From Betaproteobacteria bacterium (lineage in GTDB: Bacteria; Acidobacteriota; Terriglobia; Acidiferrales; UBA7541): a DNA stretch of 39,704 nt. The notes beneath the pieces are model-generated. The model was not told the DNA's origin. It ran no database searches and saw only the letters and a list, made by a program, of their open reading frames with translations. The stretch covers positions 1-39,704 of the forward strand of contig CAJCHZ010000035.1 in the NCBI GenBank assembly GCA_903970165.1, written 5' to 3'. The translations under genes and the position numbers were made by a program. The number at the start of each line of letters is the position of its first letter. The first letter of the stretch is position 1. Below are positions 16,551-24,372 of the stretch, in pieces.

Positions 16551-18025
16551 TCGTTTTCATAGGTGCGGACGAGGATCTGGCTGTTCAGTTGATTCGGCGG
16601 CATGGGAAGCGGGGCCATGTCGGGCGGGAATTGAAATAATGCGGGCAGCCCTTCGACGTTGATGAACCGGAGACCGCCGGGAAGAGTGGTGGGCGGAATG
16701 TATTCATGCGTTGCTGCCAAGACGAAACCCCATTCGCCGAAGCTTGGGACGTAGACATGATACGGGTAAATTTGCATGCCGGACTGCTTGAGCGTCTCCG
16801 CAATGCACCAGAAGGAGTCCCGGGCGAACATTGGCGAAGTGCTCTGCACGACCATGAGGCCTTGGGCGCTGAGGTGGCGCGCGGCGGCGCGGTAGAAGGC
16901 CGTCGTATATAGCTTGCCGAGGGAGTAGTTTGTGGGGTCGGGAAAATCGATGACGATGAAATCGAAACTGTCGGTGTTCGAATCGACCCACGGGAAGGCG
17001 TCGGCGTTGACGATGTGAACTTTCGGGGAGAGAAACGATTTGTCGTTGAGTTTCGTGAGCATAGGGTGGGTGGAGAAAAGTTTGGTCATCTCGGGATCGA
17101 GATCGACGAGAGTTATGCTTTCGATTTGTGGGTACTTCAGGATTTCGCGGACGGCGAGGCCGTCGCCGCCGCCCAGGACCAAAACATGGCGCGGCGTGGG
17201 GACTGAGGCGAGGCCGGGATGGATGAGAGCTTCGTGATAGCGGTATTCGTCGCGAGAGCTAAATTGCAAGTGGCTGTTGAGGAAAAGGCGCAAATCGTCT
17301 TTAAAACGAGTCAGCACGAGATGCTGGTAACGCGTGTCGCGGGCAAAGATGATGTCGTCCGCGTAAATATTGTCTTCGGCGACTGCGGTGATTTTCCGAG
17401 CCTCGAGCATGCCCGCGCCAAGACTGCATAAAACAACCATACAAGCGATGCGCAGTCCGCGCTTGCTGGAAAGTTGCGTGGAAAACAAATAGGTAGTCCA
17501 GAGCGCGACACCGGCGTTGATGATACCGAAAAGCATGGCGGAACGAACGAGCCCAAGGCGCGGGACGAGCAAAATAGGGAAAAGCAGGGAGGCGCCGAGC
17601 GCGCCGAGGTAGTCGAAAGTGAGAACGTGGGCGATGACGTCGCGAAATTCGTAACGGTCGCGCACGATGCGCATGAGCAGAGGGATTTCCAAGCCGACGA
17701 GAACACCCATGATAATGACGACGGCGTAGAGAATCAGTTCGAACCCTTGCGTAAATGCAAAGGCCAACATCAATGCGGCGGACGAAAAACCGCCGATTAC
17801 GCCTAACAATAACTCGATCCAGACGAAGCGATAGACAAGGCCCCGATTGAGAAAACGCGAAAGCGCGCTGCCGATGCCCATCGCAAAAAGGTACGTGCCG
17901 ATGATGGTGGAAAACTGGAAAACGCTGTCGCCCACGAGATAGCTGGCGAGCGTGCCGGCGACGAGCTCATAAATGAGCCCGCACGCCGCTACCAGCAGCA
18001 CCGAAATGAAAAGCAGGACGCCCAT
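16529..18025 (-). CDS. Membrane-embedded spermidine-synthase-like aminopropyltransferase
   Basis: The 498-aa protein has an N-terminal block of about seven TM helices (residues 5-205) joined to a C-terminal aminopropyltransferase/methyltransferase-fold domain (about 220-470). Family landmarks are YRYHEALIHPGL (261-272), the nucleotide-binding GGGDGLAVREILKY (285-298), DLDP (308-311), NADAF (340-344) and D360-x-x-D363 in IDFPDP, the position of the catalytic DxxD. LGKLYTTAFY follows, where soluble enzymes have other residues, so the acceptor amine may differ from putrescine. It should transfer aminopropyl groups from decarboxylated AdoMet; the AdoMet decarboxylase is encoded upstream in the same operon. 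The DUF350 gene ends three bases before it. Confidence 0.9.
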   Translation of the reverse strand: MGVLLFISVLLVAACGLIYELVAGTLASYLVGDSVFQFSTIIGTYLFAMGIGSALSRFLNRGLVYRFVWIELLLGVIGGFSSAALMLAFAFTQGFELILYAVVIIMGVLVGLEIPLLMRIVRDRYEFRDVIAHVLTFDYLGALGASLLFPILLVPRLGLVRSAMLFGIINAGVALWTTYLFSTQLSSKRGLRIACMVVLCSLGAGMLEARKITAVAEDNIYADDIIFARDTRYQHLVLTRFKDDLRLFLNSHLQFSSRDEYRYHEALIHPGLASVPTPRHVLVLGGGDGLAVREILKYPQIESITLVDLDPEMTKLFSTHPMLTKLNDKSFLSPKVHIVNADAFPWVDSNTDSFDFIVIDFPDPTNYSLGKLYTTAFYRAAARHLSAQGLMVVQSTSPMFARDSFWCIAETLKQSGMQIYPYHVYVPSFGEWGFVLAATHEYIPPTTLPGGLRFINVEGLPALFQFPPDMAPLPMPPNQLNSQILVRTYENDWKDISH

Positions 18026-18028
18026 GCG

Positions 18029-18241
18029 CTAATGAATCGCGGCAGCGATGATGATGCAAATGCCAAGCGACATGGCCCCAACCAAAATCGCTAGAGCCAT
18101 GTTGTGTTCCTGCACGATTTCCTTCCAAAGATGGTACGGCGTGAGCTTGTCCATCACCACAAACGCGATGATGAAGATGAGCATGCCAATCAAGGCGAAC
18201 ACGAGCGCAGAAATGATGTTGCCAAGCGGAACGAAGTTCAT
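18029..18241 (-). CDS. DUF350-family small membrane protein
   Basis: The 70-aa protein has two TM helices: NIISALVFALIGMLIFIIAF (about 8-27) and a C-terminal AILVGAMSLGICIIIAAAI. They are separated by KLTPYHLWKEIVQEHN, the polar loop typical of DUF350 (YjfL-like) proteins. Full-length DUF350 proteins often contain two such units; this one has a single unit. The start is ATG 18241: GGAGG lies about nine bases upstream, inside the end of the 61-aa gene, and one base separates the two genes. The molecular role is unknown; the family recurs near envelope-stress and polyamine genes. Confidence 0.85.
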   Translation of the reverse strand: MNFVPLGNIISALVFALIGMLIFIIAFVVMDKLTPYHLWKEIVQEHNMALAILVGAMSLGICIIIAAAIH

Positions 18242-18242
18242 C

Positions 18243-18428
18243 TTATTTGCCTCCGGTGTAGTGATGATAGAAGCCGTAAACGGAACGATAGGAGCCAGGA
18301 TTATCCCGAACGGACTTGGGAACATTTTTCAATTGGTTGACGCGGTCGAGGCTCCAACCATTGTATTGGGCAACGCCCGTGCCTCCGAGAACCAGCACTC
18401 CATAAGCGAGATAAAGCTTTTTGAACAT
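18243..18428 (-). CDS. Small hypothetical membrane-anchored protein (61 aa)
   Basis: A 61-aa protein with an N-terminal hydrophobic segment (KLYLAYGVLVLGGTGVA) and an aromatic tail (NPGSYRSVYGFYHHYTGGK). Its start overlaps the stop of the DUF4178-type gene by one base and it ends one base before DUF350; this tight packing supports a real gene. I recognise no family. The hydrophobic segment could be a TM anchor or signal sequence, leaving a short Tyr/His/Gly-rich tail outside. Confidence 0.7.
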   Translation of the reverse strand: MFKKLYLAYGVLVLGGTGVAQYNGWSLDRVNQLKNVPKSVRDNPGSYRSVYGFYHHYTGGK

Positions 18429-19747
18429 TAATCCTCCGAATTGCCGATTTTAACGGGTGGGTGATCACTTTCCGACCAACGCGCGCGTTCGAAACTGATG
18501 TAGCGCCAAGTAATGACTATCGCGGGAATCAACAGCGCCAGAAAAGCGATTCCGAAAAAGCCGAAGACGGGGACGCCGCGCTTTACCTCCACGGAATAAC
18601 CGATCGGCGGGTGCTTGGAATCGCCCTCCGGTTCGATGCGCAAATAATAATGTCCCGCCGGGACACTGGGCACAATAACGGAGTCCTTCTGGCTCCCTTC
18701 GCTCCAGGAACCGTCGCTATCGCGGCCGTAGTAATAACTGACTTCGCGTCCGAAATCCCAGGCCTGACCGGTGTCCTGATTAATCAGCGCGTAATTCAGA
18801 TAGATCCAGGCGTTGTCAACGTTCGCGGAGGTCGTGATTTCCACGTTGGCTGTTCGGCCCGCCAGGTCGAATATGTCGGTGACAAAGGATGCTTCGCCTT
18901 TCGGTTCTCCAGACTGAAACACATACGAATGATCGAAGACCGTGCCCTTGCTCGAGGTCAGGTCGAATGCGGCCATGGCGATCAAGAGGAGAAAAGCAAA
19001 GCCCAGAAAAGCAGCCCAAATCCCCTTGACGTTGTCGCTGACAGGCGACGGCTGATTTTCGTAAACGCCGACGGGCTCCGGCGGAGTTCCGGGCAACTGG
19101 AAGGCTTTCCAGATGTCGGTGCCATAAGTGTACTCGCCGAGCGACCAGGTCACTTCGTTGGCGGTTTTTTCCGAAGACAGCATGCGCGGCGGGCTGACGT
19201 AATCCGTGGCGGTGGCGTGTTCGTCTACGCGCACCTGCCAGGGGAATTCCCCAAGGACGTAATTCGTATTGGCGTCGGCGGTTTGAAAATGCTTGTAGGT
19301 TTCGCCGAGATAGGTGGCCTGGGCGAATCCGACGCTGGGAAGTTCCTTGCAGACGGTGATGTCGTTCCAGTGGCCGCAGTATTCGGTCAGGTAGCGCGTG
19401 CCTTTGTAGGGATTGAAGAGCACATACTCATGCCAATCGTAGCGGACGCCTTCGACTTTAATGCTGCGGCGCTGAAAGCCGATAACCTCGTAGTCCGTGC
19501 CGCGAAGTTTGCCGCGCGTGCCGAGGGGAATAAGCGGTGGCACTTCGCTTGTGGCAACCTGGAATTTCTGGAGAACCTGAAGATTGGGATCTTTGGCATC
19601 GAGAATCGAGTGGCAACTGGAACAAACAACCGTTTCGGCGTGCCCCAAGGAGCGAAGAACGATGGCCGCGCCGCACTGCGGACAGTTCAAAGCACGCGTT
19701 TGTGGTTTTGGCGGATTGGTGAGTGGTGGCGTGCCGGTGCTCATCAC
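18428..19747 (-). CDS. Zinc-ribbon DUF4178-type membrane protein
   Basis: The 439-aa protein has an N-terminal zinc ribbon (CPQCG at about 20-24 and CSSCH at about 42-46). A DUF4178-type domain follows (TRGKLRGTDYEVIGFQRRS ... WHEYVLFNPYKGTRYLTEY). After it come one TM helix (about 240-262), an extracytoplasmic beta-rich segment and a second TM helix near the C-terminus (FFGIAFLALLIPAIVITW). It therefore spans the membrane twice, with the ribbon and DUF4178 part inside. It overlaps the preceding DUF4178 gene by four bases (ATGA) and the 61-aa gene by one. The function is unknown; the family is associated by context with envelope stress. Confidence 0.8.
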   Translation of the reverse strand: MMSTGTPPLTNPPKPQTRALNCPQCGAAIVLRSLGHAETVVCSSCHSILDAKDPNLQVLQKFQVATSEVPPLIPLGTRGKLRGTDYEVIGFQRRSIKVEGVRYDWHEYVLFNPYKGTRYLTEYCGHWNDITVCKELPSVGFAQATYLGETYKHFQTADANTNYVLGEFPWQVRVDEHATATDYVSPPRMLSSEKTANEVTWSLGEYTYGTDIWKAFQLPGTPPEPVGVYENQPSPVSDNVKGIWAAFLGFAFLLLIAMAAFDLTSSKGTVFDHSYVFQSGEPKGEASFVTDIFDLAGRTANVEITTSANVDNAWIYLNYALINQDTGQAWDFGREVSYYYGRDSDGSWSEGSQKDSVIVPSVPAGHYYLRIEPEGDSKHPPIGYSVEVKRGVPVFGFFGIAFLALLIPAIVITWRYISFERARWSESDHPPVKIGNSED

Positions 19748-20376
19748 CAGCCCTCGAAACTGCGAAGATTCTTTAATTTCAGATCGTCAAACTCGACGAA
19801 CTCTCCGAGATAAAGAGCTGGTTGCTCATCGCTAAAATCCAGCGTGGCAAATTTTCCTGTTTCGCTGCGCAAATCAGCAAAGGTGACCTGAGTCTTGTCC
19901 CAATATGGAAATGGAAGTTCGCCTTCGACTCCACGGTAATGCGCGGGAGTAATCACGCTCACGGTGTATCGCTGATTATTCCAGGTGTATTGCTGGCCTA
20001 CCTGGACCTGCGCGGCGGTCGGTAAGCCGGTTGTGGTTGTAGCGAAAGAAATGGCGTACTCATTCTGAGCGTCGGAGAGCCAGGCGCTCTTGCCGTCGTT
20101 CATCACGATGTGCCATTCGTTCCAGCCGCCCTGATCGTATTCGTACAGGATGCGGCCAATCACGACGAAGGCTTTGTTGCGATAGATGCCTTCGGTATTG
20201 AGCTGGATAGGGGAACTATCCGGCGGAAGATCGGCTACTTTTCCGACTTTTTCGAGGTCTACGTCGGTGCGAACCAGAATGCTTTTGCAATACTGGCATA
20301 CCGTTTGAACGCTGCTGGACCATTGAAAGACAATTTTTGCGCCGCAGTTGGGACAGTTCGAAACGGGCTGAGTCAT
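19744..20376 (-). CDS. Zinc-ribbon DUF4178-type protein
   Basis: The 210-aa soluble protein has an N-terminal zinc ribbon (CPNCG at about 8-12 and CQYCK at about 32-36) and a single DUF4178-type domain (YRNKAFVVIGRILYEYDQGGWNEWHIV, seen in parts, about 64-90; then WLSDAQNEYAISF). It is a shorter paralogue of the next gene in the operon and lacks the TM part, so the pair may form a soluble/membrane couple. Its stop overlaps the next start by four bases; the AdoMet decarboxylase gene ends 38 bases upstream. Confidence 0.8.
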   Translation of the reverse strand: MTQPVSNCPNCGAKIVFQWSSSVQTVCQYCKSILVRTDVDLEKVGKVADLPPDSSPIQLNTEGIYRNKAFVVIGRILYEYDQGGWNEWHIVMNDGKSAWLSDAQNEYAISFATTTTGLPTAAQVQVGQQYTWNNQRYTVSVITPAHYRGVEGELPFPYWDKTQVTFADLRSETGKFATLDFSDEQPALYLGEFVEFDDLKLKNLRSFEGW

Positions 20377-20414
20377 CGTCCGTTGCTCACCGGATGCAAA
20401 ACAAAATCGTCACG

Positions 20415-20786
20415 CTAATCGCTGGCCGCTTGATGGCGCGCCACTTCATAAGGGCGCGCAAGCCGCCGCACGGAAACATCCTGCGCATGAAAAAGCTGCC
20501 GGAGCGCCGCTTCAAAATTCCATTCGGAGCGCAGAACGCAGCAAAAAAGATTCAGGCAAAGCGAATTGTGTTCGGGAAAAGTGTGGCAAGCGATGTGAGA
20601 TTCGGCGAGCAGACAAAGGCCGGTGATGCCGCCGGTTCCCGGAAACTGATGCCACTGCGTTTGGCCCACGGGTCGCAGCTTCATGCCACGGATCATTCCG
20701 TGAAAGAGAGTTTCCACGGCGCGCAGATCCCGCAGGGACTCCGATGAGCAACCGAAGGCCTCCACAACCCACTCGACTCCGCTCAT
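20415..20786 (-). CDS. S-adenosylmethionine decarboxylase (SpeH-type proenzyme)
   Basis: The 123-aa protein carries the processing and catalytic centre of bacterial class 1B AdoMet decarboxylases: LLAESHIACHTFPEH followed by LNLFCC. Counting from the upstream Met (20792), the pyruvoyl-forming Ser65, His70 and Cys85 keep the spacing of SpeH (Ser63, His68, Cys83). It should self-cleave between Glu and Ser and make decarboxylated AdoMet, the aminopropyl donor for the transferase in the same operon. Start 20786 is preferred since GGGG sits eight bases upstream; 20792 is possible. It follows the SPFH gene by 13 bp. The C-terminus lacks the long extra region of other classes. Confidence 0.88.
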   Translation of the reverse strand: MSGVEWVVEAFGCSSESLRDLRAVETLFHGMIRGMKLRPVGQTQWHQFPGTGGITGLCLLAESHIACHTFPEHNSLCLNLFCCVLRSEWNFEAALRQLFHAQDVSVRRLARPYEVARHQAASD

Positions 20787-20799
20787 GTGCATGTCCCCA

Positions 20800-21801
20800 C
20801 TAAGCCTGGGGCTTTCCGCATTCCGGGCAGAACTTGCTGGTGCGCGGAATGGTCTTGCCGCATTCGCTGCAAAATTTTGTGGTGGACGAAGCTGCGCCCC
20901 CGGCCGCCGCTGGCGCTGCAGCGCCGCCGCTCGTAGACGTGGTTTGCTTGATCGCGTCCATCATGGCCTGGCCCATCGCTACGCCTGCGCCAAGTCCGGC
21001 ACCCACTCCGACGGCTCCGCCGCCTTCGTTTCCAGCGGCAATCGGAATGGCCTGCGCCACCTGATACTGCGTGAACTTGCCCATGTCGCCGAGCACGTTC
21101 ATGCTGATGCGCTGGTCGAGTACTTTTTGGAGCTCGTCCGGGAGCGAAAGATTTTCGACGACGAAGCTATCTAGCGCGAGGCCGTAATCGGTGAATGCAG
21201 GCTTCAGCTGCTCGCTGATTTTTTCGGCAAGCCCGCCTTGATTGGCAGCCATGTCCAAAAATGGCACCTGGCTTTGCGCAAAGGCGTCTGTCATCTTGGC
21301 GATGATGGTATTGCGCAACTGCCCTTCAAGATCAGCAACGTGATAAAGGTCACGCGTGCCGCTGATCTTTGTATAAAACGTTTTCGCGTCGCTCAAGTGG
21401 TAGGAATAAATTCCGAAGCCACGCAAACGAATCGCGCCGAACTCCTTGTCACGAATGGTGATGGGATTTTGCGTGCCCCAGTGCTGATCGGTCTGAATGC
21501 GCGTGGAAAAAAAATAGACATCGGACTTGAACGGCGATTGAAATTTTTTGTCCCAGTTCTTGAGGTACGTGAGAATGGGCAACGTGTTCGTGGTCAGCGT
21601 GTACAGGCCGGGAGCAAAAGCGTCCGCAACTTTTCCTTCATTAACAAACACAGCCAACTGCGAGTCGCGTACCGTGAGCTTGCCGCCATTTTGAATTTCG
21701 CGGTCCTGCATGGGATACCGGTAGGCAAGAATCCCGTCCTCCGGCTCCGTCCAGTCAATAACATCAATCCATTGTTTGGAAATAAAATCGCGCAGACTCA
21801 T
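20800..21801 (-). CDS. SPFH-domain protein with C-terminal double zinc ribbon (virion-core-like/YdjI-type)
   Basis: The 333-aa protein contains an SPFH-like region (about 20-240: DGILAYRYPMQDREIQNGG, LTVRDSQLAVFVNEGK, then FGIYSYHLSDAKTFY and FVVENLSLPDEL), a Gly/Ala-rich linker and a terminal zinc ribbon (CSECG and CPECG, about 312-330). Such proteins form membrane-associated or cytoplasmic oligomers and often lie near stress-response genes. The start is ATG 21801: GGAGG lies about six bases upstream; a 12-codon-longer form from 21837 lacks this. It is the first gene of the cluster, about 50 bp after the predicted transcription start. Confidence 0.87.
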   Translation of the reverse strand: MSLRDFISKQWIDVIDWTEPEDGILAYRYPMQDREIQNGGKLTVRDSQLAVFVNEGKVADAFAPGLYTLTTNTLPILTYLKNWDKKFQSPFKSDVYFFSTRIQTDQHWGTQNPITIRDKEFGAIRLRGFGIYSYHLSDAKTFYTKISGTRDLYHVADLEGQLRNTIIAKMTDAFAQSQVPFLDMAANQGGLAEKISEQLKPAFTDYGLALDSFVVENLSLPDELQKVLDQRISMNVLGDMGKFTQYQVAQAIPIAAGNEGGGAVGVGAGLGAGVAMGQAMMDAIKQTTSTSGGAAAPAAAGGAASSTTKFCSECGKTIPRTSKFCPECGKPQA

Positions 21802-21857
21802 GAGGGACCTCCGCTGCCAGCGCGGCTGAATCAACACTCAGCCATCAGATAAAAGCG

Positions 21858-21886
21858 ATGCTAAGGTGCGGCTCGTAGCATGTCAA
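21858..21886 (-). promoter_or_regulatory. Promoter of the SPFH-AdoMetDC-aminopropyltransferase operon
   Basis: On the minus strand a perfect TTGACA (21881-21886) is followed after 17 bp by TAGCAT (21858-21863, four of six). The predicted start near 21851 gives a leader of about 50 nt before ATG 21801. It is one of the best sigma70-type matches in the window. Confidence 0.65.
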
Positions 21887-21912
21887 TGGTATTCGGAAAA
21901 GGCGGAAACCAA

Positions 21913-21943
21913 AATATTGCTGGAATATTATGGAATATTGCTG
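21913..21943. promoter_or_regulatory. Three helically phased AATATT repeats upstream of the operon promoter
   Basis: AATATT occurs at 21913-21918, 21924-21929 and 21934-21939, spaced 11 and 10 bp, with the outer copies both extended to AATATTGCTG. They lie about 25-55 bp upstream of the -35. They could form a regulator-binding array or an intrinsically bent, UP-like element in otherwise GC-rich DNA. Confidence 0.5.
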
Positions 21944-21988
21944 ATCGCAATGCGATGCATAGAATAGCGGAATGCAGATCTGTCGAAA

Positions 21989-22657
21989 CTACGGCACGCC
22001 CTCGACGGCATGTACGTAGTAGCGAACGCCATCTGGAAACGCTCCAGGATGACTCCTAAAGCCAATTCGAAGGACGGTGCTGTTGTGGTTGTGTGTGCCT
22101 GCTTCCGCGATCTGAGGGCCGTCAAGCCGGAGGGCTCGGACTGATTTATCCGATGGACGCACGATTGCCGCGTGGCCGGGCTTTTGCGCGTCAGGGTTTG
22201 CGAAAACCACCACAACGAGGTTCCCCTTGTTGGCAAGTTCCTGTGCTTCCTGCCCGTTTTTCACGGGAGACCAGCCGCCTTCGCGTCCTTTAGCACTGGG
22301 AAGCCAGCTGGCCTGGGCGTTTGCGAGAAGTTTTTGGCCATGTTCGGGCGGACGCAGAAGGTAGATCCCCATTCTCTTTGCAACTGCGGCCGCGAAGGCA
22401 CTGCAATGCGTATGGCCGGGGCCTTCGTTTTCACCGCCCCGATCAGGATCGCCCGTTTCCCAATTGACGTGTTCATGCGCGGGCCAATGCGCTTCGACGT
22501 TCATGCTATCAATTAAGGCAGCTAATTTTTGTCCGCTTGCTGAGATTGGCCCGCAGCAGGGGCCATCGTCCGTTGCAGAAACTCCCGATGCGGCCGAAGC
22601 TACGCAAGCCGCGAATGCAATGAGCAACAAGCCAAGCCCCCAGTACCACCCTTTCAT
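21989..22657 (-). CDS. Secreted Cys/His hydrolase-like protein (NlpC/P60- or CHAP-like), hypothetical
   Basis: The 222-aa precursor has a signal peptide (KGWYWGLGLLLIAFAACVASA). After a Cys-rich turn (PCCGP) come GHTHCSAFAAAVAKRMGI with Cys85 at the start of a helix, and GHAAIVRP with His162 at the start of a strand. This Cys-helix/His-strand order is that of papain-fold peptidoglycan amidases such as NlpC/P60 and CHAP. I cannot assign a precise family. The start at ATG 22657 is supported by AAGGA about nine bases upstream and by the signal peptide; an upstream in-frame ATG at 22879 overlaps the quinoprotein gene. It follows the quinoprotein by 98 bp. Confidence 0.72.
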   Translation of the reverse strand: MKGWYWGLGLLLIAFAACVASAASGVSATDDGPCCGPISASGQKLAALIDSMNVEAHWPAHEHVNWETGDPDRGGENEGPGHTHCSAFAAAVAKRMGIYLLRPPEHGQKLLANAQASWLPSAKGREGGWSPVKNGQEAQELANKGNLVVVVFANPDAQKPGHAAIVRPSDKSVRALRLDGPQIAEAGTHNHNSTVLRIGFRSHPGAFPDGVRYYVHAVEGVP

Positions 22658-22755
22658 TTTTTGGCATCCTTCGGCTGGGAACGGATTCTCTCTGCCATGG
22701 CGGCTTTCCTCCCCGGAAATCTTGCTTGGATAGTGCACGAGCCAATGGCTCGAAA

Positions 22756-24348
22756 TCACTTCTCCGGCAGTGCAAAGGCGTACACGATGTCCTGGACGGG
22801 GATAAGCACGTATTGCCTGCCATCGAGCTGATACGTCATGGGCGACGCCACGACTTCTCCGCCGATATTTAAGTGCCACAGGATCGCGCCTGTCGCCGGA
22901 TCCATGGCAAGCAGGTTACCGGAATTGTCCGCCGTGAAAAGCAGATGGCCTGCGGTGGTTAGGATTCCCGCAATATCTTCTCCTTCGCCGAGTTCATGAT
23001 TCCAAGCTACTTTTCCCGTGTGATAATCGAGCGCGCGAATTGTCGAATTAGCCCAAAGAATGCGGTCGCGTCCTCCCCAGCCTTCGGCCTTCGTCGTGAC
23101 CGTGTTGTAGTACACGCTGAAAATCCGCCGGGCTTTCACGTAGAAGAGCCCTGTCTGCGGATCGAAACTGGGGGCCATCCAATTCGTCGAACCGTCGGAA
23201 CCCGGCTCGACAAGCGCCCCATCGGAACTGGGCGTTGCTTCAGGCTTCGCAATCGGGCGGCCGCGCGAGTCAATTCCAGAAGACCAGGTTGTGTCAATAA
23301 ACGGCGCGGTGACGAAGTGCTCTCCGTTGGTGCGATCCAGCAGGAAGAAGAACCCGTTGCGGCTGGCCTGCGCGATTAATTTGCGGGGCTTTCCGTGAAA
23401 CTCGGCATCAAAAAGAACCGGCGTCTGTGTTGCATCCCAATCATGGACGTCGTGCGGAGACGGCTGAAAATACCAGGCTAGTTTCCCCGTATCCGGATTC
23501 AGCGCCACTATCGTGCAGGTATAGAGATTGTCGCCGAGGCGGCCTTCGCCCGCGAGGACCGGGTTCGGATTTCCGGTGCCCCAATAAAGCAGATTCAACT
23601 GTGGATCGTAAGTGCCCGTCATCCAGGTCATTCCACCGCCGTGCGAAAGTGCGTCGTTGTCCTTGGGCCAGGTTTCCGAACCTGGCTCGCCCGGCTTGGG
23701 TTCCGTGTTCCAACGCCACTGGATCGCGCCGGTTTCCGGATCGCGCGATTCCAGAAAGCCTGGAAGGTCGGTGACGTCGCCGGAAACTCCGACGATGACG
23801 TGATCGCGCACGATGATCGGCGCCATCGTTGCGAAGTAATCCAGCTTGGAGTCGGCAAGCTCAACATCCCAACGAACAGTTCCGTCCTTGGCGTTGAGAC
23901 AGACAAGGTGCGCATCGGGAGTTGTGAAATAGAGTGAATCGCCGTGCATGCCCACTCCGCGGTTGCCGATGTGATCGCCCTCCGATTTGCGGAAATAATG
24001 CCAGACTTGGCGCCCGTAACGCGCGTCTACGGCCCAAACATGATCGGGAGAGGTGAAGTACAGGATGCCGTTGACTTCGAGAGGTGTGGATTTGACTGTG
24101 TTGCCTCTCGTGCGGAAAGCCCACGCGAGTGTGAGAGAGCCGACATTGGTGGTGTTGATCTGGTCCAGCGTGCTGAACCGGCGCCCCGAATAGTCACCGT
24201 TGTACGTTGGCCACGTATCGGTCGCGGGCCTAAGCAACGCAGCAGGATCGAGACCCTGCGCCTGCGCGGCCGCCAAGAAGAAGAACGCTGCGAAAAAACA
24301 AACGACCGCTGCGACACATTTTTGCAAGATAGCCAATCGATGCTTCAT
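22756..24348 (-). CDS. PQQ-dependent quinoprotein dehydrogenase-like protein
   Basis: The 530-aa precursor has a signal peptide (to about AQAQG) and an eight-bladed quinoprotein propeller: PTYNGDYSGRRFSTL, LTLAWAFRTRG, WGTGNPNP and HDVHDWDATQTP (the catalytic Asp region), and FTADNSGNLLAMDPATGAILW. The vicinal Cys-Cys typical of methanol dehydrogenases is absent. It matches the acidobacterial quinoprotein type that travels with a cytochrome c and should act in the periplasm on an alcohol or aldehyde. The start 24348 has GGAG six bases upstream; ATG 24369, three bases after the cytochrome stop, is also possible. The two genes are clearly co-transcribed. Confidence 0.87.
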   Translation of the reverse strand: MKHRLAILQKCVAAVVCFFAAFFFLAAAQAQGLDPAALLRPATDTWPTYNGDYSGRRFSTLDQINTTNVGSLTLAWAFRTRGNTVKSTPLEVNGILYFTSPDHVWAVDARYGRQVWHYFRKSEGDHIGNRGVGMHGDSLYFTTPDAHLVCLNAKDGTVRWDVELADSKLDYFATMAPIIVRDHVIVGVSGDVTDLPGFLESRDPETGAIQWRWNTEPKPGEPGSETWPKDNDALSHGGGMTWMTGTYDPQLNLLYWGTGNPNPVLAGEGRLGDNLYTCTIVALNPDTGKLAWYFQPSPHDVHDWDATQTPVLFDAEFHGKPRKLIAQASRNGFFFLLDRTNGEHFVTAPFIDTTWSSGIDSRGRPIAKPEATPSSDGALVEPGSDGSTNWMAPSFDPQTGLFYVKARRIFSVYYNTVTTKAEGWGGRDRILWANSTIRALDYHTGKVAWNHELGEGEDIAGILTTAGHLLFTADNSGNLLAMDPATGAILWHLNIGGEVVASPMTYQLDGRQYVLIPVQDIVYAFALPEK

Positions 24349-24372
24349 GCGGGCTCCGATTGAAGACATTTT

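Noticed and set aside
18461..19813. 450-aa plus-strand ORF
   Set aside because: Antisense to the zinc-ribbon DUF4178 gene; no recognisable family.
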